Source of the DNA: Terrimonas ferruginea DSM 30193
Lineage (GTDB): Bacteria > Bacteroidota > Bacteroidia > Chitinophagales > Chitinophagaceae
Direction of reading: 5' to 3'
NCBI RefSeq assembly: GCF_000425585.1
Contig: NZ_AUDS01000009.1
Span: 151,708 to 215,707 of the forward strand
DNA: 64,000 nucleotides
The translations under genes and the position numbers were made by a program. The stretch's first letter is position 1; each line of letters starts with the position of its first letter. A model generated the notes under the pieces. That model did not search any database, had not been told where the DNA came from, and worked only from the letters and a program-made list of their open reading frames with translations. This document shows positions 8,623 through 17,878 of the stretch, one piece after another.

Positions 8623-10224
8623 ATGGACTGCAGCGCTACCCGCATACCTTATTCCAAGACCGGCTATTTCAGCAACCTGGTAAAAGATTACCTGGAAGAT
8701 CACCCGTCGTTGCGGGAGTTTTATGCGTACAGACCCGATGTGGAAGGTCTGCGGCAGTCGATTGCCGACCGGGCAAAACGACCCATCAACCGCAAAGCCC
8801 TGACAGATGCGCTCAAGGCACAATACGCCGGCGTGCGGCAAACAACCGCTACCGAAAAAAATATCGAAGCCCTTGCTTCGCCACAAACATTTACGATTAC
8901 AACCGCGCATCAGCCCAATCTTTTCACCGGACCCTTATATTTTTTATATAAAATATTGCATGTGATCCGGCTGGCTGATAGTTGTAAAACATTATTCCCC
9001 GATCACGATTTTGTGCCTGTTTATTATATGGGCAGCGAAGATGCCGACCTCGATGAGCTCGGCTATTTTGTTGTAAAAGGTACCCGCCATACCTGGCATA
9101 CCCAACAAACCGGCGCCGTCGGCCGTATGAAAGTAGACGACGAATTGCTACGCCTCATCGACGAACTACGCGGTGAAATAAGCGTATTGCCATACGGCGA
9201 AGAAGTACTCACACTTTTACAAGCCGCTTACACAAAAGGCACTTCCATCCAGGACGCAACATTCCAGCTGGTCAATGCATTATTTGGTGTATACGGACTG
9301 GTGGTATTGATCCCGGATAATCCGTTGCTTAAAAAAGAAGGCATTACCATATTCCGCCGCGAACTGGAACAGCAAACAGCCGTACAGTTAGTGGAGAAAA
9401 CAGCGCAGGCCATTGAAAAAGCCGGATACAAAGTGCAGGCCCATGCGCGCGAGATCAATCTTTTTTACCTGGAAGAACAAAGTCGTCAGCGTATAGAATA
9501 TGCGGATGGTGTATATAGTGTTCATGGAACAGACCGCCGTTTTTCCAAAGAAGAAATAGAAAAAGAACTGGACCAACATCCGGAAAGGTTCAGTCCCAAC
9601 GTGATCCTTCGTGGTGTATTCCAGGAAACCATATTACCCAACATCGCTTTTGTCGGTGGAGGAGGGGAGCTGGCCTATTGGTTGCAACTCCGTGCTGTGT
9701 TCGAAGATCATCAGGCTCATTATCCCATATTGATCCTGCGCAATTCATTTCTCATCATGGATCAGGTCTGGCAGGAAAAAGCCGCCCAGCTCGGTATCGA
9801 TGATGCGGCCACACTTTTTGCACCGGAAGAACAATTACTCAATTCGCTCGTACATGATAACAGTACCAATGCCCTGCATCTCGGTGCGGAACGCGAAGCA
9901 TTGAATCGTTTATACGATGAAATGGAAGCGAAGGCTGTTGCGATCGATGCCACATTGAAAGGACATGTTGAAGCATTGCGCACACGTGCGCTTTACCGCG
10001 TAGATGAATTGGAAAAGAAAATGCTGCGCGCCGAGAAGCGTAAATTCGTTGATCACCGCCGCCAGCTTCATGCATTGAAAGCAGCCTTGTTCCCCGGAGG
10101 CAGTCTGCAGGAACGCGTTGAAAATTTCTCTTCGTTTTATGCGCTTTACGGGAAGGAATTTTTACACGAGCTACACAAGGAATCTCCCGCGCTCGATCAG
10201 GAGTTTGTTATTGTGAAGGTGTAA
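8623..10224 (+). CDS. bshC: Bacillithiol biosynthesis cysteine-adding enzyme BshC
   Basis: A 533-residue putative cysteine ligase for the last step of bacillithiol synthesis (Cys added to GlcN-malate). The nucleotidyl-transferase-like core contains HQPNLFTGP at 96-104 and YMGSEDADLDEL at 135-146, both characteristic of BshC. A C-terminal helical coiled-coil segment (about 430-500) is followed by a short tail ending FVIVKV. BshA and BshB are not in the window, but a BstA/YfiT-type transferase (26.4 kb) and a bacilliredoxin (39.5 kb) are. The stop TAA is followed at once by an NNNTAAG array. Confidence 0.95.
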   Translation: MDCSATRIPYSKTGYFSNLVKDYLEDHPSLREFYAYRPDVEGLRQSIADRAKRPINRKALTDALKAQYAGVRQTTATEKNIEALASPQTFTITTAHQPNLFTGPLYFLYKILHVIRLADSCKTLFPDHDFVPVYYMGSEDADLDELGYFVVKGTRHTWHTQQTGAVGRMKVDDELLRLIDELRGEISVLPYGEEVLTLLQAAYTKGTSIQDATFQLVNALFGVYGLVVLIPDNPLLKKEGITIFRRELEQQTAVQLVEKTAQAIEKAGYKVQAHAREINLFYLEEQSRQRIEYADGVYSVHGTDRRFSKEEIEKELDQHPERFSPNVILRGVFQETILPNIAFVGGGGELAYWLQLRAVFEDHQAHYPILILRNSFLIMDQVWQEKAAQLGIDDAATLFAPEEQLLNSLVHDNSTNALHLGAEREALNRLYDEMEAKAVAIDATLKGHVEALRTRALYRVDELEKKMLRAEKRKFVDHRRQLHALKAALFPGGSLQERVENFSSFYALYGKEFLHELHKESPALDQEFVIVKV

Positions 10225-10440
10225 AGCGTAAGGAGTGAGGCGTAAGGTATAAGCGAGATGGCCGTTTTTTATTCACCATTGACGATTCACGACTCACGCT
10301 CCCTGAGGCACTCGAAGGGACGCAAATCACTCTATTCACAATTGCCAATTGACAATTCACAAAAAAGCCTCCCATAAAGGAAGGCTGCTATTTTTGACTT
10401 TCGTTCACTGAGCGTGTCGAAGGGTTACTTTTGAATTAAT
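10222..10440. repeat. Mosaic heptamer-repeat locus C
   Basis: The convergent spacer between bshC and the nuclease gene starts with an NNNTAAG array (GCGTAAG, GAGTGAG, GCGTAAG, GTATAAG) directly after the bshC stop. Minus-sense GTGAATN units follow at about 10270-10300 and 10322-10360. A rho-independent terminator lies at 10366-10395, and a DTCAAAA fragment abuts the nuclease stop on the other strand. Confidence 0.75.
10366..10395. terminator. Bidirectional terminator between bshC and the nuclease gene
   Basis: AGCCT at 10366-10370 pairs with AGGCT at 10382-10386, and CC/GG pairs extend the stem past a bulged A. It is flanked by six A on the left and GCTATTTTT on the right, so it could serve both convergent genes. 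Confidence 0.7.
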
Positions 10441-11350
10441 TGTACAGTTTCTCCTTCAACACTCCGCGCACGTTCTCGGGAATTTCTTTGAACAAGTTAA
10501 GCGGTATACCGGCAGCATTTGCCTGCAATTCAAGATCGGATACTGTCACTACATAATTGCGCCAGGCATTTTTGCCGGCAGTGTTCGTTGAGTAAAGCTG
10601 GTTATTATTCGGCATGTTCACCGCCAACACGGTTGTACTGGCATCGATGCGTGCCAGGTCGCCGTTGCCTTTCGGCATCACCACCACTACCTTCCAGATA
10701 TAAGCCGGCACATTTACACGACCTGCATTGATGGTATTGGCTACACCATTGGAACCGGTGCCTCCCTGGCCATAGTTACCCATGAAAATATAAGCTTCAT
10801 TGTTACCGGCCACCAGGTTGTTGCGCACAAAGTCTTCCAGCCCTTCCCATGGTCCCTGGTTCATCAGCGGTGCCTGCGGAATAATGTTGGTCATTAAAAA
10901 GGTAGACGAGTTTGCAGTGGTCGTAGTGGTACGATCCGCCGAAGGACAATTGTGTCCACGGTCAAAACCACTGTTGCTGTAACTGGCATTGTCTACATGG
11001 TACCAATCAACAGGCAGACCCGGATCGGGACGGAAATCATCCTGCCGTGAAGCCGTGCCCACGTCTTCGCGCTGCAGGTGCCAGGCCACCCATACCGGTG
11101 TGCCTTTGCTGCGGCTGTAAGCGAGTTTATAAAACAAATTGTCCTTGAGGTAATTTTCAGGATAACCTGTACTGGTTACTGCATTCGTCGGATTGCCCAA
11201 CAGTATGGCATCATTGTCTGTTACGGGCGTCGGTGGCACCACAACCGGAGGTTCCGGTACGGGATCCGTAAGGTCTTCCGTATTTTTTGAACAGGCGGCA
11301 AGCGTCAGGACCGTAAAAAGGATCCAGGTACGTGGAAGGAGACTTTTCAT
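10436..11350 (-). CDS. DNA/RNA non-specific endonuclease, lipoprotein
   Basis: A 304-residue predicted lipoprotein with lipobox LAAC (C20), a proline/valine-rich linker (30-45), and a beta-beta-alpha metal nuclease domain. The catalytic DRGHNCPSADR is at 130-140 with H133, followed by the conserved metal-site asparagines near N155 and N164 (LMNQGPWEGLE). This is the NUC1/Serratia nuclease family, which cleaves DNA and RNA; the lipoprotein signal places it on the envelope. It lies 66 bases after purE on the same strand. The TAA stop is immediately followed, in sense, by a TTCAAAA repeat fragment. Confidence 0.92.
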   Translation of the reverse strand: MKSLLPRTWILFTVLTLAACSKNTEDLTDPVPEPPVVVPPTPVTDNDAILLGNPTNAVTSTGYPENYLKDNLFYKLAYSRSKGTPVWVAWHLQREDVGTASRQDDFRPDPGLPVDWYHVDNASYSNSGFDRGHNCPSADRTTTTTANSSTFLMTNIIPQAPLMNQGPWEGLEDFVRNNLVAGNNEAYIFMGNYGQGGTGSNGVANTINAGRVNVPAYIWKVVVVMPKGNGDLARIDASTTVLAVNMPNNNQLYSTNTAGKNAWRNYVVTVSDLELQANAAGIPLNLFKEIPENVRGVLKEKLYN

Positions 11351-11416
11351 GGCGGCAAGATATGCCAGATGTCCGGCCTGGCAAAGCCGTACAATAATTT
11401 AATACAGGAAGATGTC

Positions 11417-11947
11417 TTACTGATTGGTATCAAATGAGTTGGGGAGGCCATTTGCCTGGAGACGCGCTGCTTTTGCCAGCACTTCTTCGTTCATTTCTGC
11501 CTTGAATGCATCCAGTTTTTCCGCCACTGATGTGTCAGATGATCCGATGATCTGCGCCGCAAGGATGCCCGCATTTTTAGCCGCATTCAATGCTACGGTC
11601 GCCACGGGCACGCCGTTCGGCATTTGCAGAATCGATAATACGGAATCCCAGCCGTCGATGGAGTTGGATGATTTTACGGGTACGCCAATCACCGGCAGCG
11701 AGGTGAGTGAGGCTACCATACCCGGCAAATGTGCGGCACCGCCGGCGCCGGCTATGATCACTTTCAACCCGCGCTTTCTTGCCTGCGTTGCATAGTCCAC
11801 CATGCGCAAAGGTGTGCGGTGTGCCGACACAACGGTCACCTCAGCACTGATACCTATACTATCAAGAAAGTTTTTGGCATCCTGCATCACAGGAAGATCG
11901 CTGTCACTGCCCATGATGATACCTACTACCGGATTGGATGTTTGCAT
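11417..11947 (-). CDS. purE: N5-carboxyaminoimidazole ribonucleotide mutase PurE
   Basis: A 176-residue class I PurE that converts N5-CAIR to CAIR in purine synthesis. Conserved features are GSDSDLPVM (13-21), SAHRTP (41-46, H43) and GAGGAAHLPGM (67-77). Its partner purK lies 5.9 kb upstream on the same strand, separated by a complete RND efflux operon; the two are adjacent in many bacteria. It starts 38 bases after the tolC-like stop, so read-through from the efflux operon is possible. The nuclease gene follows after 66 bases. Confidence 0.96.
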   Translation of the reverse strand: MQTSNPVVGIIMGSDSDLPVMQDAKNFLDSIGISAEVTVVSAHRTPLRMVDYATQARKRGLKVIIAGAGGAAHLPGMVASLTSLPVIGVPVKSSNSIDGWDSVLSILQMPNGVPVATVALNAAKNAGILAAQIIGSSDTSVAEKLDAFKAEMNEEVLAKAARLQANGLPNSFDTNQ

Positions 11948-11985
11948 GCGGTTGAATTGATTGGTCGCGCCAAAACTACCACAAA

Positions 11986-13305
11986 CTAGCGAATGATGTC
12001 GCCCCGCAGGCGGAGAAGTTCTGTTTCCGCCACTTTTGCAGCATAACGTGCCGCGATCAGGCGGTTGCTGGCCGCTTCAAGGCTGTTCTGCGCTTCACGC
12101 AATTGGATCAGTGTGGCGGCATTCAGGCGATAAGTCTGCCGTACAATGTCCACGTTCTCGCGTGCCAGTTCAATGTTCTCTTCTTCGAGTGCCAGTGATT
12201 TTTTAGCCAGCTCGTAATTTTTAAAAGCCGTGATCACATTCAGGTTAAGCAATGAACGCTGGTTCTCATATACCAGTTGCTGGTACGTGAGATCGAGTTT
12301 GGCCTGGCGGTACAAACGGCGTGTGGCAAATCCATTGAAGATGGGAATATTGGCGGTAAAACCATAGTTCAGTCCGTTGGACTGGTTAAAGAGCGGAGAA
12401 AAGGGATTGATCACCGTTTTGTTATCTGTACGGCTGTAGTTATAAGCAGAGTTGAATGATACTACCGGGAAAAAGTCACCTTTCCTTTCTTTGATCGTTA
12501 ACTCGGCTATGTCGATATTTTTTTGTGCGATCAGCAGATCCGGATTGCCGGTTTCAGCTTTATTGCGGATGTCGCCGAGGCCGAGTTCCATATCGATGGG
12601 AATGGAATCGCTTACTTCAAATTGTGCATCGGACCTCACGTTCATCGCCTGGTTTAACCGTTCCTTCAGTTGATCGATGAGGGTAAGTTGTTCCAGTTTC
12701 AATGCTTTCTGTGCATTCAGGTCCACTTTGCTTTGCAACACATCGGGTTTGATGCCGGTGCCGATATCGAGTTTATATTGCGCGAGCTTCACTCTTTCTT
12801 CGTTCAGTAATATCTGTTCATCAGTAGCCCTTACCTGTTGTTTTTGCCGCACGATATCATAGTAGGTGGTTACCACATCTGCCACGGTATTTGTCATTTG
12901 GCGCTTGATAGTATAACTGCCAAGATGAATGAGTTGTTCTGCCTTTTCACGGGTGGCAAACATGCGTAATCCATCAAACAATACCCAATCGAGTTGTATG
13001 CTGCCGGCAATATTATGTGAACGGATGCCTTTTTGTTCGCGTTTGCTGTTGTCGGCCAATGTCTGGCGCTGGTTATTATTGTTCCAGGTGGTGCTCATCA
13101 GGCCGTTCAGTGTTGGAAAGAATACGGCATTGCGGTAGGAATAATCCAATGCAGCGACCATGGAATCGTTGCGTGACAATTGTATATCGTAATTGTTTTG
13201 CAAGGCCGTGGCAATGGCCTCCTCCAGTGTGAGCATACGTTGCGCTGTGCTGCGCCCGCAGATGGTCGCCAGTAGGATGATTAAGAAAAATCGATTCAGC
13301 TTCAT
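11986..13305 (-). CDS. TolC family outer-membrane efflux protein (RND system 1)
   Basis: A 439-residue outer-membrane factor with signal peptide MKLNRFFLIILLATICGRSTAQ and two OEP repeats of long helices (for example the region around EEENIELARENVDIVRQTYR near 370-390). It forms the exit duct for the adjacent adaptor and pump. Its start overlaps the pump stop by 4 bases (ATGA), indicating translational coupling and a single transcript in the order adaptor, pump, TolC. The substrate is unknown. Confidence 0.93.
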   Translation of the reverse strand: MKLNRFFLIILLATICGRSTAQRMLTLEEAIATALQNNYDIQLSRNDSMVAALDYSYRNAVFFPTLNGLMSTTWNNNNQRQTLADNSKREQKGIRSHNIAGSIQLDWVLFDGLRMFATREKAEQLIHLGSYTIKRQMTNTVADVVTTYYDIVRQKQQVRATDEQILLNEERVKLAQYKLDIGTGIKPDVLQSKVDLNAQKALKLEQLTLIDQLKERLNQAMNVRSDAQFEVSDSIPIDMELGLGDIRNKAETGNPDLLIAQKNIDIAELTIKERKGDFFPVVSFNSAYNYSRTDNKTVINPFSPLFNQSNGLNYGFTANIPIFNGFATRRLYRQAKLDLTYQQLVYENQRSLLNLNVITAFKNYELAKKSLALEEENIELARENVDIVRQTYRLNAATLIQLREAQNSLEAASNRLIAARYAAKVAETELLRLRGDIIR

Positions 13306-16300
13306 GATGCAGTATTTTGAACTTCTGATGCGGGTGTTTCAGGTGGCAGGTTATCCATCTCGTTTTTCTTTTTCGAAGAAGAAAGGAATGAATACACGGC
13401 AGGCACTACAAAAAGGGTAAAGATCAGCGAGAAGGAGATGCCACCAACGATCACCACACCGAGTGGTATACGGCTGGTAGCCGCCGCGCCCAGCGATAAG
13501 GCAAGCGGCAATGCACCCAAGGCCATCGCCAGACTGGTCATGAGGATGGGACGCAAACGTTGTGAGGCCGCATAGATGGCTGCTTCTTTCTTCTCCATGC
13601 CTTTTGAACGGCGGCTCTGGTTGGCAAATTCCACGATCAGGATACCGTTTTTCGTTACCAGGCCTATCAACATGATCATACCGATCTGCGAAAAGATATT
13701 CCACGTGTGTCCGAAGATCCACAGTGACAATACCGCACCCGCCATCGCAAGGATGATGGTGATCATGATGATGATGGGGTCAATGAAACTTTCGAATTGT
13801 GCAGCCAGGATCAGGAAGATCAATCCCAGCGCCAGCAGGAAGGCAAAGCTGGTGTTGCTGCCGCTTTCCGCATAGTCGCGGGAAGAGCCGGTGAGTGAAG
13901 TGGCAAATGTATCGTCGAGCAATGGCTGGGCAATGCGTTGCATTTCCTTTACACCATCACCGATGGTATAACCTGCAGCAAGGCCGGTTGAAATGGTGGC
14001 CGATTTATAACGGTTGAAGTGATAGATCGTCGGCGGCGTGGTCGATTCGGTCATCGTTACCAGGTTGTCGAGACTGATCATCACCCCGTTTTTATTTCTT
14101 ACAAAAATGCCTTTCAGATCGCTGGGGTCATCGCGGTCGGCGCGACTCATTTGTCCCATCACCTGGTATTGCTTACCGTCTTTGGTAAAGTAACCGAGAC
14201 GGCCATTACTCAGCGCCAGTTGTAATGTCTGCGATACGTCGGCCACCGTTACGCCGAGTTCACTCGCCTTGAGACGATCGATTTCGATCCGCAGTTCCGG
14301 TTTGTTGAATTTCAGATCCGCATCCACTACCTGTCCGCGGAATACCGGACTTTTCGATGCTTCGTCGATGAACTTCGGAAGTACTTCCGTTAATTTTTCG
14401 AAGTTGTTATTCTGTATAACGAATTGTACGGGTTGTCCGCCACGGCGGTTTACCTGGATCGTCTGGTCCTGGATGGCAGAGCCGCGGGCTTCGTTGAACC
14501 GCGGCATATTGCGGTTCACCATGTTTACGATATCCTGTTGCGAGCGGTCACGTTCACCGGCATCGCTCAGAGTAACGCGTACCATACCGGAGTTGGCCGA
14601 ACCGCCGGAGAAACCCGGGCTGGTGATCGTCAGCACCACCTGTTTTTCAGGAATGGAATCCAGCATGAACTGCGTTACGTTGGTCATGTATTTATCCATG
14701 GCGTCGAACGACGTGCCTTCGGGAGCAGTCACCTGCAAACGGAACTGGCTGCGGTCCTCCATCGGTGCCAGCTCTGATTTCAGGTTGGAGAAAATGAGAT
14801 AGGTTAATACGAGGCAGCCGCCAAGAATAAGCCAGGCCGTCCAGCGTACACGCATGAATGCCCGCAGCATTTTCTCATAACCGTTTTCCATGCCCTGGAA
14901 GAAAGGTTCGGTTTTGGTATAAAACCAGGAATGTTTATGCTTGTTGCCTTTCGTCAGTTTTACGTTGAGCACCGGCGTTAGTGTAAGTGATACGAATGCC
15001 GAGATCAACACGGCGCCGGCCACCACTACACCAAATTCGCGAAAGAGGCGTCCCACAAAACCTTCGAGGAAGATGATCGGAAGAAATACAACCGCCAGTG
15101 TGATGGAAGTGGAGATAACCGCGAAGTAAATTTCTTTTGAACCATCGCGCGCCGCCTGCCACTTGTTCATGCCGGCTTCCATTTTTTTATAAATGTTTTC
15201 CGTTACCACAATACCATCGTCCACTACCAAACCGGTGGCCATTACAATCGCCAGCAATGACAATACATTGATGGTAAAACCGGCAAGGTACATGATAAAG
15301 AAGGCGCCGATCAGGGAAACGGGAATATCGATCAGCGGACGGAAAGCGATGGCCGCATCACGGAAGAAGAGATAGATGATAAGGATAACGAGAATCAATG
15401 CAATCAGCAATGTTTCTTCCACTTCGGAAATTGATTTCTTGATGAAACGTGTCTGATCGAGTGCGATGTTGAGTTTGATGTCGTCTGGCACTTCTGCTTT
15501 CAGTTGCTCGACGCGTTTATAAAACTCATTGGAAATTTCAACATAGTTGGCACCGGGTTGCGGGATTACCGCGAGTGCGATCATGGGAATACCACTTTCA
15601 CGCAAAGCACTTTCTTCGTTCTCCGGACCTAATACGGCCGAGCCGATATCTTTTACTTTAACATCACTGCCGTTGATATTTTTTACAATGATTGCATTGA
15701 ATTCCTCTTCGGTATTGAGCCGGCCGAAAGTTCGTACGGTTAATTCGGTGGCATCTCCATAAATTTTTCCGGAGGGAAGTTCTACGTTTTGCGCGGCGAG
15801 TGCCTGCGCAACGTCGGCAGGTGTGACGCTGAAAGCCGACAGCTTTGCGGGGTCCATCCAGATACGCATGGCGTAACGTTTTTCTCCCCATATCTGTATG
15901 CCGCTCACGCCCGGAATGGTCTGCAATCTTTCGAGTAAAACGTTGTTGGCGTATTCGGTTATCTGCAGGGGATTGCGCGTGTCGCTCTGCACGGTCATGG
16001 ACAAAATGGGATCACTGGATGCGTCTGCTTTGGTCACAACAGGTGGTGCATCGAGGTCATTGGGTAATTGACGGCTGGCCTGCGATACTTTATCGCGCAC
16101 GTCGTTGGCGGCGGTCTCAAGGTCGGAGCCCAGCTCAAATTCCACGTTGATATTGCTGCTTCCCTGGCTGCTGCTGGAAGTGATGTTCTTGATACCGGCA
16201 ATGCCATTGATGGCTTTTTCCAGGGGCTCGGTGATCTGCGATTCGATGATATCGGCGTTGGCACCTGCATACGAGGTGCGCACGTTGATATTGGGCGGAT

Positions 16301-16421
16301 CGATGGCGGGATAGTCGCGGACACCGAGAAAGGTATAGCCAATAATACCAAACACAATGATGATGATATTCATCACAATGGCAAATACCGGCCGGCGTAA
16401 GCTTAATTCAGAAATATTCAT
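13302..16421 (-). CDS. RND efflux transporter permease, HAE1/AcrB type (system 1)
   Basis: A 1039-residue proton-driven inner-membrane pump. It starts MNISELSLRRPVFAIVMNII, has 12 predicted membrane helices in two halves and two large periplasmic porter loops. The proton-relay region in helix 4 reads ATGLVVDDGIVVTENI, with the paired aspartates of the family. The C-terminus ends with a polar tail after VVPAVYSFLSSSKKKNE. It lies 24 bases downstream of the adaptor gene and overlaps tolC by 4 bases. The drug or lipid substrate is not predictable from sequence alone. Confidence 0.95.
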   Translation of the reverse strand: MNISELSLRRPVFAIVMNIIIIVFGIIGYTFLGVRDYPAIDPPNINVRTSYAGANADIIESQITEPLEKAINGIAGIKNITSSSSQGSSNINVEFELGSDLETAANDVRDKVSQASRQLPNDLDAPPVVTKADASSDPILSMTVQSDTRNPLQITEYANNVLLERLQTIPGVSGIQIWGEKRYAMRIWMDPAKLSAFSVTPADVAQALAAQNVELPSGKIYGDATELTVRTFGRLNTEEEFNAIIVKNINGSDVKVKDIGSAVLGPENEESALRESGIPMIALAVIPQPGANYVEISNEFYKRVEQLKAEVPDDIKLNIALDQTRFIKKSISEVEETLLIALILVILIIYLFFRDAAIAFRPLIDIPVSLIGAFFIMYLAGFTINVLSLLAIVMATGLVVDDGIVVTENIYKKMEAGMNKWQAARDGSKEIYFAVISTSITLAVVFLPIIFLEGFVGRLFREFGVVVAGAVLISAFVSLTLTPVLNVKLTKGNKHKHSWFYTKTEPFFQGMENGYEKMLRAFMRVRWTAWLILGGCLVLTYLIFSNLKSELAPMEDRSQFRLQVTAPEGTSFDAMDKYMTNVTQFMLDSIPEKQVVLTITSPGFSGGSANSGMVRVTLSDAGERDRSQQDIVNMVNRNMPRFNEARGSAIQDQTIQVNRRGGQPVQFVIQNNNFEKLTEVLPKFIDEASKSPVFRGQVVDADLKFNKPELRIEIDRLKASELGVTVADVSQTLQLALSNGRLGYFTKDGKQYQVMGQMSRADRDDPSDLKGIFVRNKNGVMISLDNLVTMTESTTPPTIYHFNRYKSATISTGLAAGYTIGDGVKEMQRIAQPLLDDTFATSLTGSSRDYAESGSNTSFAFLLALGLIFLILAAQFESFIDPIIIMITIILAMAGAVLSLWIFGHTWNIFSQIGMIMLIGLVTKNGILIVEFANQSRRSKGMEKKEAAIYAASQRLRPILMTSLAMALGALPLALSLGAAATSRIPLGVVIVGGISFSLIFTLFVVPAVYSFLSSSKKKNEMDNLPPETPASEVQNTAS

Positions 16422-16445
16422 CGCGATCGTTGTATAAAGCCGGTA

Positions 16446-17558
16446 TTATTTCGCCGGCTGTTGTGTTTTGACAGTTGTGTCTTTCGTGACGGTTGTGGTG
16501 GTGCCGTCGGCATTGGCGATCTTGCCGATCTTCATCTGCGTACCGGGTTTGGTGCTCATGAGACCGGAGATGACAATGGTGTCGCCGGCTTTCACACCGG
16601 AGGTGATCTGCACGGATGCCGAATCGCGGAGACCGGTGGTGACATCGACAAATTTCGCACTGCCGCCGTTGAAAAGAATGACCTGTTTGCCCCTGGCTTG
16701 TGGTACGATGGCCTGTGAGGGCACCATGATGGCATCGGGTATGGGGTCGAAATCAAGTTTGACCTTGGCAAAACTGCCGGGCACGAGTTGCGGATCTTTT
16801 TCCTGTACGATGCAACGCGCGGACAAGCTGCGGGTATCGAGTGTAACCCCCGATTCCGTAGCCATCACTTTAGCCGTATAAGTTTTGTTGGTACTCTCTG
16901 TGGTAAAGTACACCAACTGTCCCACTTTAATGCGGGACGTATATTTTTCCGGTACGGTGAAGTCGAGTTTGAGTGTGGTTGTCTGCTGGATCGAAGCGAT
17001 AACAGTGGCGGGGGAAACATAAGCGCCCGGGCTGATGTTTTTCAAACCAACCCTGCCTGTAAAGGGAGCGCGGATTTCGGTTTTGGTGATATTGGCCCGC
17101 GTAATGGCGATATCGGCCTGGATATTATTTACGTTGAGCGCGGCGATATCGTAATCTGCCTTGCTGATGCCCTGAATTTTCAGCAGTTGAGCGGAACGTT
17201 CTTCGTTTTGTTTGGCTATTTCCAACTGCACCTGGAGTTTGCGAAGCGTAGCCTGCAGATCGCCGTCAAAAAGTTTAACGAGTAATGCGCCCTGCGTTAC
17301 CTGTTTGCCTTCGGCGATGTTCAGTTGTGTGACACGGCCGGCAGTTTCGGGATAGATATCGGTGGATTCGTTGGCGATAAGGGTGCCGGGGACTTCCACG
17401 GTTTCGCTCAGGGGAGAGGTTTTCAGCACAAATACATTGACGGCGGCTGGTCCGCGGCCTGCACCTGCAGGTGCGGTTTTTTGTTTATCCTTTCCTCCGC
17501 AGGCCGCCAGCATAACAAGGCTGAGGGCTGGCAAGAGGCGGTACTTGGTCACGAGCAT
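16446..17558 (-). CDS. RND efflux periplasmic adaptor (HlyD/MFP family, system 1)
   Basis: A 370-residue membrane-fusion protein. I place the start at 17558 because MLVTKYRLLPALSLVMLAACGG is a typical lipoprotein signal with lipobox LAAC (C20); an in-frame ATG 14 codons upstream would bury it. The order is a biotin/lipoyl-like hairpin opening (VEVPGTLIANESTDIYPETAG), a coiled coil around 100-150, the second lipoyl half, a beta-barrel and a membrane-proximal domain. It is the first gene of the efflux operon. No regulator gene is adjacent, and the upstream spacer is filled by repeats up to purK. Confidence 0.92.
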   Translation of the reverse strand: MLVTKYRLLPALSLVMLAACGGKDKQKTAPAGAGRGPAAVNVFVLKTSPLSETVEVPGTLIANESTDIYPETAGRVTQLNIAEGKQVTQGALLVKLFDGDLQATLRKLQVQLEIAKQNEERSAQLLKIQGISKADYDIAALNVNNIQADIAITRANITKTEIRAPFTGRVGLKNISPGAYVSPATVIASIQQTTTLKLDFTVPEKYTSRIKVGQLVYFTTESTNKTYTAKVMATESGVTLDTRSLSARCIVQEKDPQLVPGSFAKVKLDFDPIPDAIMVPSQAIVPQARGKQVILFNGGSAKFVDVTTGLRDSASVQITSGVKAGDTIVISGLMSTKPGTQMKIGKIANADGTTTTVTKDTTVKTQQPAK

Positions 17559-17684
17559 ACAGCTAAGGGCTGGTTTAGGTTGAATGAGTGATTTTTCCAC
17601 AAAAGATTAAAGATAGATTAAAAACCAGCAAGGTTTAGACGACTATCCCGCTGATTTCCTGCGCTGTTCGGGAAGGTTTAAGGG

Positions 17685-17878
17685 AAAAGGTGTAAGGCGT
17701 AAGGTGAAACAGCCGTAGTAAGTACTAAGTAATAAGTTTTAGGTATTTTTTTGGCTTCTTTGTTTGGGATCGATATTACTTTAAATAACGCGCAAGTTCA
17801 CAATTGACTATTGACTATTCACTATTCACGATTGACGATTCACGATTGACGATTCACGATTGACGATTCACGATTGAC
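17685..17878. repeat. Mosaic heptamer-repeat locus D, running into purK
   Basis: Between purK and the adaptor gene are an NNNTAAG stretch (about 17689-17706), AAACAGCCG at about 17707, an NTAAGTA array (about 17713-17745), and a minus-sense GTGAATN/GTCAATN array (about 17800-17878). The array crosses the purK stop codon, so the last codons of purK are part of it. The spacer also has to hold the efflux operon promoter, for which I see no clear TAnnTTTG box. Confidence 0.8.

Noticed and set aside
14269-14802. 177-codon plus-strand frame inside the RND 1 pump
   Set aside because: Antisense to a conserved pump, with no start signal or recognisable domain.
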